Shown here: piece by piece, positions 7,367-16,295 of the stretch
Numbering within the stretch: position 1 is the first letter of the stretch
Layout: every line of letters starts with the position of its first letter
DNA from: Mediterraneibacter glycyrrhizinilyticus
Lineage (GTDB): Bacteria; Bacillota; Clostridia; Lachnospirales; Lachnospiraceae
Reading direction: 5' to 3'
DNA length: 40,671 nucleotides
Assembly (NCBI RefSeq): GCF_016902345.1
Contig: NZ_JACJLR010000031.1
Coordinates: forward strand, 1-40,671
The notes under the pieces: generated by a model
The model's input: only the letters and a program-made list of their open reading frames with translations
What the model was told of the DNA's origin: nothing
The model's database searches: none
Program-made: the position numbers and the translations under genes

Positions 7367-9448
7367 ATGGAAAACATTTATATGAACAGGGAACTGTCCT
7401 GGCTGAAGTTTAATGAGAGAGTGATCGAGGAGGCAGAGAATCCGGAGGTGCCTCTCTGTGAGCGAATGAATTTTGTCTCGATCTACCAGAGTAATCTGGA
7501 TGAGTTCTTCCGGGTCAGAGTTGGCTCGCTCCAGGACCAGATGCTGGTGAACAAAAAGATCCGGGACAACAAGACAAATATGACGTCCGAGGAGCAGATC
7601 AGGGCGATCCTGAAGGAAGTAAAAAGGCTGAATAAAAGAAAAGATGCGGCATACAAAGACCTGATGGGGAAAGTGGAAGAGTACGGCATCAGACTGATCG
7701 ACTTTACCACTGCGAAATCCGATGAAAAGAAATATCTGGAACAGTACTTCAACCATGAGATCGTCCCTTTGAGTTCTCCGACGATCGTTGGAAAGAGACA
7801 GCCTTTCCCGTTCCTCAGGAATCAGGACATCTACGCGGTCGTAGTGCTTGAGACAAGGAGCGGCAAAGAGAGGATCGGCATCATCCCCTGCACCAACAAT
7901 ATGGTGGAGCGGCTGGTTGAGCTGCCGGGAGGAAAAGGAAGATACATCCTTTCTGAGAACATCATCCTCCACTATATCGGAAAAGTGTTCAAGGGATATA
8001 AGGTGAAGGGAAAATCGCTGATCCGTGTGGTGAGAAATGCAGATATCGACGCGGATGCGCTGTATGATGAGGATCTGGATTACCGTGAGTTTATGGCAGA
8101 CCTGATGAAGGAGCGGAAAAAGCTCTCTCCGGTGCGTCTTGACATGTCAAGAGAGATCGACGAATCTGTGGTGGAGGCGCTGTGCCGTTATCTGGACGTC
8201 CTTCCGGAGCGTGTGTTCCGCAGCGAGGCTCCGCTGGACCTGTCCTTTGTATATAAGATCCAGGATCAGCTCAGGATGAACCCGGAGCTGTTCTATGAGA
8301 AGAGAGTTCCGCAGAAATCAGCATCCTTCCGGGATGGGGAGAGTATCTTAAAGCAGATCGAAAAGGAGGACAAGCTCCTGTCCTATCCGTATGAGTCGAT
8401 CCGTCCGTTCCTGAACATGCTCAACGAGGCGGCGGAGGACGACAGTGTGATCTCCATCAAGATGACGTTGTACCGTCTGGCAAAACAGAGTAAGATCATC
8501 GAGGCTCTCTGTGAGGCGGCGGAAAACGGAAAGGAAGTTGTGGTGCTGGTAGAGCTGCGCGCCCGGTTTGACGAGGAGAACAACATCCGCTGGTCCCGTA
8601 TGCTTGAGAAGGCAGGGTGCCAGATCATTTACGGTCTGGAGGGATATAAGGTACACTCCAAACTGTGTCTGATCACAAAGAAAGGCGCAGACGGCATCGA
8701 ATATATCACGCAGATCGGTACCGGAAACTATAATGAGAAGACGGCAAGGCTGTATACGGACCTGTCTCTTATGACGGCAAACGAGCAGATCGGAATGGAC
8801 GCGGCGAGGGTGTTCCAGGCACTGGCAAAGGGAGAGACTGTAGAAGAGTCCGGGCATCTGCTGGTGGCTCCGAAGTGCCTCCAGTCCAGGATCATCGATA
8901 TGATCGATGAGGAGATCCGGAACAAAAAGAACGGGGAGGATGCTTATATCGGCCTGAAGCTGAACTCTCTGACAGATAAGAAAATCATGGATAAACTGGT
9001 GGAAGCTTCCTGCGCAGGAGTGCATATCGATATGATCATCCGTGGGATATGCTGTCTGATCCCGGGGGTGAAAGGCCAGACTGAGAATATCCATATCATC
9101 AGTATTGTGGGAAGATTCCTGGAGCACTCGAGGATCTATATCTTCGGATGCGGGGAGAACAGGAAATACTATATTTCCTCCGCTGACTTTATGACAAGGA
9201 ACACGGTTAAGCGAGTGGAGGTCGCAGCTCCGGTCTACTCTCCGGCGATCAAAACAAGGATCCAGGGAATGTTCGACCTGATGCTGGGCGACAACAGGAA
9301 AGCCAGAAAAGAGAATGCAGACGGAAAATATATCCTGGTAAAATGTGAGGGAGAACCGGTGAATTCTCAGGAAGCTCTCTATCAGGAGGCGTATGACAGG
9401 GCTGCGGAACGCACGCAGGTAAAAGAGCCGGAGGGGGAAGTGAAGTGA
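7367..9448 (+). CDS. ppk1: Polyphosphate kinase 1
   Basis: Reversibly transfers the gamma phosphate of ATP to a growing inorganic polyphosphate chain. The 693-residue length is normal. The N domain starts with the diagnostic NRELSWLKFNERVIEEA. The two phospholipase-D-like catalytic domains carry H430 (in EGYKVHSKLCLI, the expected phosphorylated histidine) and H587 (in GRFLEHSRIYIFG), plus the nucleotide-binding RFDEENNIRWSR and the TGNYNEKTARLYTD segment. ATG 7367 has AAGGAGGAG upstream. It follows the PhoH-HD pair after 59 bp and precedes the CorA gene. No exopolyphosphatase gene is adjacent. Confidence 0.96.
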   Translation: MENIYMNRELSWLKFNERVIEEAENPEVPLCERMNFVSIYQSNLDEFFRVRVGSLQDQMLVNKKIRDNKTNMTSEEQIRAILKEVKRLNKRKDAAYKDLMGKVEEYGIRLIDFTTAKSDEKKYLEQYFNHEIVPLSSPTIVGKRQPFPFLRNQDIYAVVVLETRSGKERIGIIPCTNNMVERLVELPGGKGRYILSENIILHYIGKVFKGYKVKGKSLIRVVRNADIDADALYDEDLDYREFMADLMKERKKLSPVRLDMSREIDESVVEALCRYLDVLPERVFRSEAPLDLSFVYKIQDQLRMNPELFYEKRVPQKSASFRDGESILKQIEKEDKLLSYPYESIRPFLNMLNEAAEDDSVISIKMTLYRLAKQSKIIEALCEAAENGKEVVVLVELRARFDEENNIRWSRMLEKAGCQIIYGLEGYKVHSKLCLITKKGADGIEYITQIGTGNYNEKTARLYTDLSLMTANEQIGMDAARVFQALAKGETVEESGHLLVAPKCLQSRIIDMIDEEIRNKKNGEDAYIGLKLNSLTDKKIMDKLVEASCAGVHIDMIIRGICCLIPGVKGQTENIHIISIVGRFLEHSRIYIFGCGENRKYYISSADFMTRNTVKRVEVAAPVYSPAIKTRIQGMFDLMLGDNRKARKENADGKYILVKCEGEPVNSQEALYQEAYDRAAERTQVKEPEGEVK

Positions 9449-9522
9449 TTCCAGCTCACTGTAACGTGGGAGGAACAAAGGAGTAATCTCTGACGGACAA
9501 AAGCAGACGACAGGGTGGTAGA

Positions 9523-10434
9523 ATGATATTTAAATTTGGTGAACAGCTTATTTCGATGGAAATGGAGGAGTGGGAAGCGGATCAGGTCCCGGCAGTCTTT
9601 GTCACGGACTCCCGGCATGCCGACGGGATACTGGCAAAGGCGGGGATCCTGTACGAAAATGAGATCCAGATCTCAAAGATTGGATTCTGCAGGCTGGAAA
9701 ACCAGCAGGACTGTGTGGTGGGGACGCTCTGCATCCCGCGCCTTCTGGATGTCCTGGGGAGCAGGTACAGGATGTACTTCTTTGTCAACAGGAGCAATGT
9801 GGTGATCGTGGATGATGAAAACTTTTCACTTCGCCTGATCCGCAGGATCCAGCAGAAACGGACCCATCAGGGGGAGACAAAGGAGAGGTTCCTCTACAAC
9901 TTTATCGCTGAGTTTATGAGCAGGGACCAGGAGATGCTGGTGTCTTATGAGAGGAAACTCCTGAATATGGAGGAAGAGATCACGAGAGACCATACCACAA
10001 ATTTTCAGAGCAAGCTGATGCCGATACGCAGGGAACTTCTGAACCTTCGGAGTTATTACGATGAAATGATGGACCTGAGCAGGGAGCTGGAGGAGAACGA
10101 GAACGGATTTTTCCTGAAAAAACAGCTCAAATATTTCGGGACTCTGACAGACCGCGCTGACCGTCTGATGAGCAAGACCGGACATCTGCTGGAATACGCC
10201 CAGCAGGTCAAGGAGGCTTATCAGGCGCAGATCGATGCGCGCCAGAACAGCAATATGCAGTTCCTGACCGTGATATCCACGATTTTCTTCCCGCTGACCC
10301 TCATCACAGGGTGGTTCGGGATGAATTTCCAGAACATGCCGGGCCTGAAAGACGGTTATCCCTGGGTGGTGGCGCTCAGTGTCGTTGTCATTGTGGGTTG
10401 TATCATCATATTTAAACGGAAACATATCATCTAA
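9523..10434 (+). CDS. CorA-family divalent cation transporter
   Basis: A 303-residue CorA-like channel, expected to form a pentamer passing Mg2+ (or Co2+/Ni2+) through the membrane. The long N-terminal cytoplasmic region is rich in charged helix (about 110-235). Two C-terminal transmembrane segments follow (FLTVISTIFFPLTLITGWF and WVVALSVVVIVGCIIIF), separated by the signature loop GMNFQNMPG with GMN at 266-268. The protein ends with a basic tail, KRKHII. Placement next to ppk1 is notable because polyphosphate is stored as a Mg2+ salt, but a functional link is only an inference. Confidence 0.9.
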   Translation: MIFKFGEQLISMEMEEWEADQVPAVFVTDSRHADGILAKAGILYENEIQISKIGFCRLENQQDCVVGTLCIPRLLDVLGSRYRMYFFVNRSNVVIVDDENFSLRLIRRIQQKRTHQGETKERFLYNFIAEFMSRDQEMLVSYERKLLNMEEEITRDHTTNFQSKLMPIRRELLNLRSYYDEMMDLSRELEENENGFFLKKQLKYFGTLTDRADRLMSKTGHLLEYAQQVKEAYQAQIDARQNSNMQFLTVISTIFFPLTLITGWFGMNFQNMPGLKDGYPWVVALSVVVIVGCIIIFKRKHII

Positions 10435-10484
10435 ACAAAATCTGAACATAACACGGCGCAATATTATCACCTTCTTAATGAAAA

Positions 10485-10504
10485 TTGTCTTATGATAAAG
10501 ACAA
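10485..10504 (+). promoter_or_regulatory. Inverted repeat over the likely promoter of the potassium operon
   Basis: Arms TTGTCTT (10485-10491) and AAGACAA (10498-10504) flank a 6-nt spacer and overlap a -10-like TATGAT (10491-10496). It is a candidate operator or start-site hairpin for the trk genes. The 88-bp gap is too short for a c-di-AMP (ydaO) riboswitch. Confidence 0.35.
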
Positions 10505-10522
10505 GAAAAGAAGGTGATTTTT

Positions 10523-10993
10523 ATGTTGAGAGATTTTTTATTACTTATTATCGTGGCAGGAGGATTCCTGTACGGACTGAAGCTCATGGGCATGCTTGAC
10601 GGTTTTATGGAACATCAGCATGACGAGAAAGAACGTAAGGAAGAAAAGAAAAAAGAGTATGCTGTCATTTTCGGCAGCAGGGAAGAGGCGGAGCTGAAAC
10701 AGTGGTTTGAGTCAGCCGGATTCGAAGTACTCTTTATCGATGAGATCCAGATGCAGAAGGAATGGAAGGACGTCCGGTATGTAGTGGCACTGGGCGGGTC
10801 GGATGTAGACAATCTTTCCCTCTGCAGTCTGTTCCGAAAGACCTGTCCAAAGGCGGAACTCTACAGCATCTGTAATGAGCGGGCTGTGAGAAAACTGTAC
10901 AGACAGGCAGGGGCGATCTCCTTTTTCGGCAGAGAGGACCTGATGCAGCGGATGGAACTGATCACACTGGGACATGAGGCGGGGGCGGCATGA
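10523..10993 (+). CDS. Small membrane-anchored RCK_N/TrkA-like protein
   Basis: I do not recognise a named family. The 156-residue protein has one N-terminal transmembrane segment (residues about 2-24: FLLLIIVAGGFLYGLKLMGM) and a very charged linker (HDEKERKEEKKK). A soluble alpha/beta domain follows (YAVIFGSREEAELKQWFESAGFEVLFIDE ... DVRYVVALGGSDVDNLSLCSLFRK ... AELYSICNERAVRKLYRQAGA). Its order resembles a TrkA-N/RCK_N Rossmann fold, but the GxGxxG nucleotide loop is replaced by FGSREEA. The start is ATG 10523 with AAGGTG six bases upstream. Its stop overlaps trkH by 4 nt, so it probably modulates TrkH. Confidence 0.75.
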   Translation: MLRDFLLLIIVAGGFLYGLKLMGMLDGFMEHQHDEKERKEEKKKEYAVIFGSREEAELKQWFESAGFEVLFIDEIQMQKEWKDVRYVVALGGSDVDNLSLCSLFRKTCPKAELYSICNERAVRKLYRQAGAISFFGREDLMQRMELITLGHEAGAA

Positions 10994-12333
10994 TGAAGAA
11001 ATGGATTCGTCGTCTGACACAGACGCAGATGATCGTGATCGGGTTCTGCCTGGTCATACTTACGGGAACGCTGCTCCTGATGCTTCCGCTCTCCACAAGG
11101 GAAGGCGTCGTGACATCGCCGGTGGACGCACTGTTCACGACGGTGTCCGCCTCCTGTGTGACAGGGCTCATCATCGCAGATACATATCAGTACTGGTCCA
11201 CGTTCGGGCAGATCGTGATCATCTGCCTGATCCAGATCGGTGGACTTGGATTTATGACCATCGGTGTCTTTTTTGCCGTGGTGCTGAGAAAAAAGATCGG
11301 GCTCTGGGTGAGAGGGACGCTCCAGGAGAGCGTAAATTTCATGCAGACCGGCGGGATCGTCCGGCTGGCGAAAAAGATCATTATCGGAACCGCCATATTT
11401 GAAGGTACAGGCGCCCTGATCCTGTCGATCCATTTCAGCCGGACGATGGAACCGGCACAGGCGGTCTATTACGGGATCTTTCATTCCATATCCGCGTTCT
11501 GCAATGCGGGGTTTGACCTGATGGGAAAGGACGGGGAGTATGTCTCCCTCACGGGATATTCCGGAGACTGGGTGGTCAACCTTGTGATCATGCTGCTGAT
11601 CATCATCGGCGGTATCGGATTTTTTATCTGGAATGACCTGTCTGAACACAAACTGCATTTCTGGCGGTGGAGGCTGCATACGAAGATCACGATCCTGATG
11701 ACGCTGATCCTGATCTTCGGGGGAGCGGCTGTTTTATTTGTACTTGAGTATGACAACACGCTGGTGGGAAGACCACTGGATGAGCAGATCCTCTGTTCCC
11801 TGTTCGGGTCCGTTACGGCGAGGACAGCAGGGTTCAACACGGTGGATACGGCGGCACTGACAGACAGCAGCAAACTGTTCACCTCCCTGCTCATGTTCAT
11901 CGGAGGAAGCCCGGGATCCACGGCAGGTGGTATCAAGACGACCACTTTTGTTGTACTTATCGCGTATGTGTATTCCGGGCTGTTTGATAAAAAAGAATGC
12001 AGCATGTTCGGACGAAGGCTCAGCCCGGACGCGATCCACAAGGCGAGCACAGTGCTCTGTACGAACCTGATGCTCTGCGTGGCGGCAGTCCTGATCATCG
12101 TCACAGCCACATCCCTGGATGTGACCGACGTGATATTTGAGGTGGCGTCCGCCATGGGTACAGTGGGAATGTCTGCGGGAATCACAAGGGATCTGGATAC
12201 CATATCAAAGCTTGTCCTGATCTTCCTTATGTTCTGCGGAAGGGTTGGAAGCATGACGTTTGCCCTCTCACTGAAGGGACATAAAGTGGAACCGCCGGTG
12301 AAGCTTCCGGAGGAGCAGGTAATGATCGGATAA
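10990..12333 (+). CDS. trkH: Potassium uptake channel subunit TrkH/KtrB
   Basis: The membrane pore of a Trk/Ktr K+ uptake system, 447 residues. Four M1-P-M2 repeats are visible with filter-like loops: SASCVTGLIIADT, HSISAFCNAGFDL, TARTAGFNTVD and AMGTVGMSAGITRDL. The glycine in each loop corresponds to the K+ filter position. The intramembrane loop FIGGSPGSTAGGIKTTTF is a strong TrkH/KtrB signature. It starts at overlapping ATG codons 10990/10993, coupled to the upstream RCK-like gene, and is followed 40 bp later by trkA. The length is closer to KtrB than to E. coli TrkH (about 480). Confidence 0.95.
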   Translation: MMKKWIRRLTQTQMIVIGFCLVILTGTLLLMLPLSTREGVVTSPVDALFTTVSASCVTGLIIADTYQYWSTFGQIVIICLIQIGGLGFMTIGVFFAVVLRKKIGLWVRGTLQESVNFMQTGGIVRLAKKIIIGTAIFEGTGALILSIHFSRTMEPAQAVYYGIFHSISAFCNAGFDLMGKDGEYVSLTGYSGDWVVNLVIMLLIIIGGIGFFIWNDLSEHKLHFWRWRLHTKITILMTLILIFGGAAVLFVLEYDNTLVGRPLDEQILCSLFGSVTARTAGFNTVDTAALTDSSKLFTSLLMFIGGSPGSTAGGIKTTTFVVLIAYVYSGLFDKKECSMFGRRLSPDAIHKASTVLCTNLMLCVAAVLIIVTATSLDVTDVIFEVASAMGTVGMSAGITRDLDTISKLVLIFLMFCGRVGSMTFALSLKGHKVEPPVKLPEEQVMIG

Positions 12334-12373
12334 TGATCGGATATGACAGGATGAAAACAGTAGGAGGAAAAAA

Positions 12374-13027
12374 ATGAAATCAGTTTTGATCATAGGAATG
12401 GGACGGCTCGGACATCATTTGTGCACCAATATGGCAGAAATGGGAAACGAGGTCATGATCGTTGACAAAAATGAGGAGTCCATGCAGGACCTTCTTCCAG
12501 TGGCAGTGATGGCAAAAGTCGGGGACTGTATGAAAGAAGATGTTCTAAAGAGTCTGGGAGTGGGGAATTTTGATATCTGTTTTGTGTGTATCGGTTCTGA
12601 CTTTCAGAGCAGTCTGGAGATCACCAGCCTGCTTAAGGAACTGGGGGCGAAATACGTTGTCAGCAAGGCAAACCGGGATGTACAGGCAAAGTTTCTCCTG
12701 CGGAACGGAGCGGACGAGGTGATCTACCCGGAGCGGGATGTGGCAGAGAGATTTGCAGTGAAATACGGGAGCAACAAAGTGTTTGATTATATTGAGATGG
12801 CAGAGGGATATTCGATCCTTGAGATTCCGCCCATGAAAGGCTGGGTCGGAAAGAGCATCGGTCAGCTTGCGATTCGTTCACGATACCATGTAAGCATTCT
12901 GGGGATAAAAGTAAATGGCCATCTGCAGTTTCTGCCTCATCCGGACCGGGTCCTGGAAAAGGAAGATCATCTGATGATCGTGGGAATGAAAAAAGATATA
13001 GAACGTATCTTGGCAAGTATTGATTAA
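12374..13027 (+). CDS. trkA: TrkA/KtrA-type potassium channel regulatory subunit
   Basis: A 217-residue cytoplasmic gating protein. RCK_N occupies about residues 1-125 with the NAD(H)/ATP-binding GMGRLGHH loop and the acidic strand end MIVDKNEE. RCK_C occupies about 135-217 (ILEIPPMKGWVGKSIGQL ... DHLMIVGMKKDIERIL). This single-unit length is typical of KtrA, whereas E. coli TrkA is a tandem duplication of about 458 aa. AGGAGGAAAAAA precedes ATG 12374. It lies between trkH and a KdpD-like kinase, so it is the nucleotide-sensing partner of this TrkH. Confidence 0.95.
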   Translation: MKSVLIIGMGRLGHHLCTNMAEMGNEVMIVDKNEESMQDLLPVAVMAKVGDCMKEDVLKSLGVGNFDICFVCIGSDFQSSLEITSLLKELGAKYVVSKANRDVQAKFLLRNGADEVIYPERDVAERFAVKYGSNKVFDYIEMAEGYSILEIPPMKGWVGKSIGQLAIRSRYHVSILGIKVNGHLQFLPHPDRVLEKEDHLMIVGMKKDIERILASID

Positions 13028-13053
13028 GATGCTATGATGAGGTGTAACAGGAG

Positions 13054-13082
13054 TGCCGGTGCAGTATGATGCTGTGCCGGCA
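13054..13082 (+). other. Hairpin between trkA and the sensor kinase gene
   Basis: An 11-bp stem with two G-T pairs (13054-13064 with 13072-13082) and a 7-nt loop lies 24 nt before the kinase start. No T-run follows, so it is not a classical terminator. It could adjust expression of the two-component genes relative to trkHA. Confidence 0.4.
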
Positions 13083-13106
13083 TCGGTATGTGATTAAGGA
13101 CAGGAG

Positions 13107-14543
13107 ATGAAGAGCGGCATGAAAAAAATCGAAGATCTGGACGGAAAACCGGAATGGAAGGAACGATTTGCAGACATCCTGTATACATTTTTTATCGTTG
13201 CCGCGGCGAGCCTGTTCTGTCTTCTCCTGAACGAGGCTGGGGTAATGAAAGAAAACGTTCTGATGGTATTCCTGATCGGTGTTCTTCTCATCGGCGCCTT
13301 TACATCAGGGTATGAATACGGTATCATCGGGGCGGTAGTCAGTGTCCTGCTGTTCAATTACTTTTTTACGGTCCCTGTCCATACGTTTGCGATCATGAAT
13401 CCGGATGATGTGGTCCTGATGGCACTGTTCCTTGCTGTTTCATGTATTTCCTCAGGAATGACTGCAAGGTTCCGGAAACAGGCGTCGATCGCGGAGGAAA
13501 ATGAGAGGGCTGCGCGGCGCATGTCCGAGATGTCGGAAAAGTTTATCAATGTCACCGGAAAAGACCATATCATCGAGCTGGGGATCCAGTATATACAGGA
13601 GAATACGGGATACAGGGCATCTGTGGAGCTCTACGGGGAAGATCACAGGCAGGAAGGAGACGAAACCGGTTATGTCATCTTTCCAATCGGTGGGATCCTG
13701 CAGAAGATCGGGGAACTGAAGGTGTTTACGGATGACAACGGGCTTGGCGCCGAACAGGAGATCTTTATCCGCGCTGCCGCAGGGCAGATCGGGATCGCGC
13801 TGGACCGGGAGATGATCTACTCTGAACAGGAAAAGACCCGGCTTGAGGTGGAGCGGGAGCACTTAAAGAGCAGTATGCTGCGCAGTATCTCTCATGATTT
13901 CCGAACGCCTCTGACCGGGATCATCGGTGACTGCGACATGATCCTTTCAAGCCGTGACGCGGATGTGGAGGAGAAAGAAAGTCTTGTAAAAGATATCCGT
14001 GAACAGAGCATGTGGCTCACACGGACGATGGAGAATATCCTGAGCATGACAAAGCTGGAGGGAGGTACGGACTTTATCGACCGCAGGCAGGAAGTCCTGG
14101 AGGATCTTGTGTACGAGGCGGAGCGGCATATCACAGGGCTCCGGGAACACCGCAGATTTCAGAATTCCGTGCCGGAGGAAGTACTCACGGCGGAAGTGGA
14201 CGGAAGACTGATCATACAGGTGCTTGTAAATCTCCTGGACAATGCAGTTAAAAATACAGAGGAAGGCGGTACGATCCGCCTGAATCTTTCTTTCCAGGAT
14301 AATAAAGCGTACTTTGTCGTGGAGGATAATGGAAAAGGCATAAAGCCCGGGATGGAGCAGCAGATCTTCGGAGAGTTTGTCTCCGTGAGTGAAAAAGGTC
14401 CGGACCAGAAACGGGGAATCGGATTGGGACTTGCGATCTGCAAAGAAGTTGTGGAAGCCCATGGGGGAAAGATCTGGGCGGAAAACAGGCTGGAAGGAGG
14501 TGCCCGCTTTACATTCTGGCTGAAAGCGGAAGTAGCGGGATGA
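13107..14543 (+). CDS. KdpD-like sensor histidine kinase lacking the KdpD sensor/USP region
   Basis: A 478-residue membrane histidine kinase. Residues about 22-115 form the closely spaced transmembrane block typical of KdpD (DUF4118-like). A GAF-like region spans about 140-245 (FINVTGKDHIIELGIQYI ... AAGQIGIALDREMIYSE). HisKA follows with H263 in SISHDFRTPLTG, then HATPase_c with LLDNAVKNTEEGG, VEDNGKGI and GIGLGLAICKEVVEAHGG. The N-terminal KdpD and USP domains (about 370 aa) of E. coli KdpD are absent. The response regulator gene follows after 7 bp. The trk genes directly upstream suggest that it controls K+ uptake. Confidence 0.9.
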   Translation: MKSGMKKIEDLDGKPEWKERFADILYTFFIVAAASLFCLLLNEAGVMKENVLMVFLIGVLLIGAFTSGYEYGIIGAVVSVLLFNYFFTVPVHTFAIMNPDDVVLMALFLAVSCISSGMTARFRKQASIAEENERAARRMSEMSEKFINVTGKDHIIELGIQYIQENTGYRASVELYGEDHRQEGDETGYVIFPIGGILQKIGELKVFTDDNGLGAEQEIFIRAAAGQIGIALDREMIYSEQEKTRLEVEREHLKSSMLRSISHDFRTPLTGIIGDCDMILSSRDADVEEKESLVKDIREQSMWLTRTMENILSMTKLEGGTDFIDRRQEVLEDLVYEAERHITGLREHRRFQNSVPEEVLTAEVDGRLIIQVLVNLLDNAVKNTEEGGTIRLNLSFQDNKAYFVVEDNGKGIKPGMEQQIFGEFVSVSEKGPDQKRGIGLGLAICKEVVEAHGGKIWAENRLEGGARFTFWLKAEVAG

Positions 14544-14550
14544 CAGAATC

Positions 14551-15237
14551 ATGGAAAATAAAAAGACGATCCTGATCGTGGAGGACGACAAATATATCAT
14601 TCATTTTCTTTCAATGAGTTTTAAGGAAGAAGACTATGCGTTTCAGGTGGCAGGGACAGTGAAAGAGGCGGTGAGCCTGTTCTATGCAAACCGCCCGGAC
14701 CTTGTGATCCTGGACCTGGGGCTCCCGGACGGGGATGGGATGGAAGTCATACGCAGCATCCGGGAGATCGCGGACACCCCAGTGATCGTCGTCTCCGCGA
14801 GGCAGGAGGAAGAGGAGAAGATCCATGCCCTTGACGCCGGGGCGGACGACTATGTGACAAAGCCATTTTATATGGGGGAACTTCTGGCCCGGATGCGCGC
14901 GGCGCTCCGGAAGGCGGAGATCCATCCCCAGGAGAAAGAATCCTGTTTTGAACAGGGTGACCTGCTGGTGGATTATGAAAAACGGAGAGTAGAGGTGGGC
15001 GGGACGGAAGTCCATCTGACGCCCATTGAATATAAGATATTAAACCTGCTTATTGCAAACCGGGGAAAAGTCCTGACACATCACTATATCCTGAAAGAGA
15101 TCTGGGGATATGCAGAGGGGGTGGAAGCAGGGACGCTCCGTGTGTTCATGGCGACGCTCCGGAGAAAGATCGAGAAGAACCCTTCCGACCCCCAGCATAT
15201 CATCACGGAGGTCGGAGTGGGGTACCGGTTTAAATAA
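14551..15237 (+). CDS. KdpE-like OmpR-family response regulator
   Basis: A 228-residue DNA-binding response regulator. The receiver domain (about 1-118) has the acidic pair EDD near residue 10, the phospho-acceptor D55 in VILDLGLPDGDG, the VVSAR switch segment and lysine in VTKPF. The C-terminal winged helix (about 130-228) has the OmpR/PhoB landmarks LTPIEYKILNLLIANRGKVLTHHYIL and LRVFMATLRRKIE. Partner of the upstream kinase, from which it is separated by 7 bp. No kdpFABC is in view, so its likely target is the trk operon. It converges on the PHP gene with only 15 bp between the stop codons. Confidence 0.93.
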   Translation: MENKKTILIVEDDKYIIHFLSMSFKEEDYAFQVAGTVKEAVSLFYANRPDLVILDLGLPDGDGMEVIRSIREIADTPVIVVSARQEEEEKIHALDAGADDYVTKPFYMGELLARMRAALRKAEIHPQEKESCFEQGDLLVDYEKRRVEVGGTEVHLTPIEYKILNLLIANRGKVLTHHYILKEIWGYAEGVEAGTLRVFMATLRRKIEKNPSDPQHIITEVGVGYRFK

Positions 15238-15252
15238 AAATCGGATCTGCTT

Positions 15253-15966
15253 TCAGCCGCGGAGTGCATCCAATATGTCCGCGATGTTCCGCGACCGGGC
15301 GAAGAGCTGATAGTCCGGTTCATGGATGTCCTCCAGATAGTGGGCGTCCGAGCAGCAGATCACATTACAGTTTTCAAAATAAGGATGTTCCCTCCGTATC
15401 CGGTGGAGGTTTTTAAAGTCATGGAATTCCGCGCAGGTGAAGGTGCTCTCCGGCGGGACAAAGCCCAGGTTGGAGAGCACGCTGGTGGAAGACTTGTCCA
15501 CGTGCGCCGGATATGCCATCCCGCCGGAGCGCTCCGCCAGGAAAAATGCCTCGTCAAAGGAGATCGTGGTCGCGTTGATCAGAAGATGTTCTTTTGTTCC
15601 GATGACTTCGTCCTGTTCATCCATGACCTGCTGTTTCCCGAAGATATCCTCCCGGTTCGGGACCGGAAGGAGCCTGCCGGATACGAGCCGGTCGAACTCC
15701 ATGGCAAGCTCCAGCGAGGGAAAAAGGCAGATCACGTGGACTTCCTCCGCGGTGGTCAGCTCCATGCCGGGGATCACGGTGACGCCGTAGTTCTTTCCGT
15801 GATACATGGCAGCAGGACAGTTGGCGCAGGAATTGTGGTCTGTCAGTGCAATCACGTCCAGCCCTTTTACCGCCGCCATCCCTGCCAGATTGGCCGGCGT
15901 CATATCGTCATCCCCGCATGGGGAGAGGCAGGAATGGATATGCAGGTCGTAGAAAAGAGGGATCAT
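15253..15966 (-). CDS. PHP-domain metal-dependent phosphoesterase
   Basis: A 237-residue PHP phosphoesterase. The four metal motifs are visible: H9-x-H11 (YDLHIHS), D43-H44 (ALTDHNS), E69 (GMELTTAEEVH, with H77 following) and a late SDAHY motif. Relatives hydrolyse nucleotide or phosphate esters; the substrate here is unknown. The ATG at 15966 overlaps the stop of the upstream DRTGG gene in an ATGA, so this is the last gene of the leftward five-gene hydrogenase-associated operon. Cysteines HSCLSPCGDD and NSCANCP lie next to the metal motifs, which is unusual and could add metal or redox sensitivity. Confidence 0.88.
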   Translation of the reverse strand: MIPLFYDLHIHSCLSPCGDDDMTPANLAGMAAVKGLDVIALTDHNSCANCPAAMYHGKNYGVTVIPGMELTTAEEVHVICLFPSLELAMEFDRLVSGRLLPVPNREDIFGKQQVMDEQDEVIGTKEHLLINATTISFDEAFFLAERSGGMAYPAHVDKSSTSVLSNLGFVPPESTFTCAEFHDFKNLHRIRREHPYFENCNVICCSDAHYLEDIHEPDYQLFARSRNIADILDALRG

Positions 15967-16295
15967 GGTGCACACGCCTGATAGACTTTGAGCGCCGCAT
16001 CGAAGACGGGAAGGTCCGTGGAGAGGACAGCAATGCCTTCTTCGCGGGCTTTTTTTAGTGTTGCCTCATCCAGAGATACTCCTTCCGCGAGAACGATGCA
16101 GGCAGTGTCCGTCAGGGACGCCACGGCGAGGGTGTTCCTGTTCCCCATCACAGTCACCCAGACGCCGTCTGCGGGAGCTTTTCCCATGGCGATGCTTAAG
16201 AGGTCGCAGCAGAAGACGCGGGATATCTCACGTCCGGGATCCCCTTCTGCCAGGACCCGGAACCCGGGCAGTTCAAAGATCGTCTGTAATCTCAT
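15963..16295 (-). CDS. DRTGG-domain protein (downstream copy)
   Basis: A 110-residue single-domain protein related to the DRTGG domain, also found in Pta-like and CBS-DRTGG proteins and probably a ligand-binding module. Segments typical of these small proteins are WVTVMGNRNTLAVASLTDTACIVLAEG and GIAVLSTDLPVFDAALKVYQACA. It begins with ATG 16295 inside the stop of the H-cluster gene (ATGA) and its own stop overlaps the PHP start, so three genes are translationally chained. It is a distant paralogue of the 114-residue protein at 18161-18505. Small DRTGG proteins recur beside NAD-linked [FeFe] hydrogenases; their role is unknown. Confidence 0.78.
   Translation of the reverse strand: MRLQTIFELPGFRVLAEGDPGREISRVFCCDLLSIAMGKAPADGVWVTVMGNRNTLAVASLTDTACIVLAEGVSLDEATLKKAREEGIAVLSTDLPVFDAALKVYQACAP

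Noticed and set aside
10435..10522. c-di-AMP (ydaO) riboswitch before the potassium operon
   Set aside because: The gap of 88 bp is too short and shows only one small hairpin.
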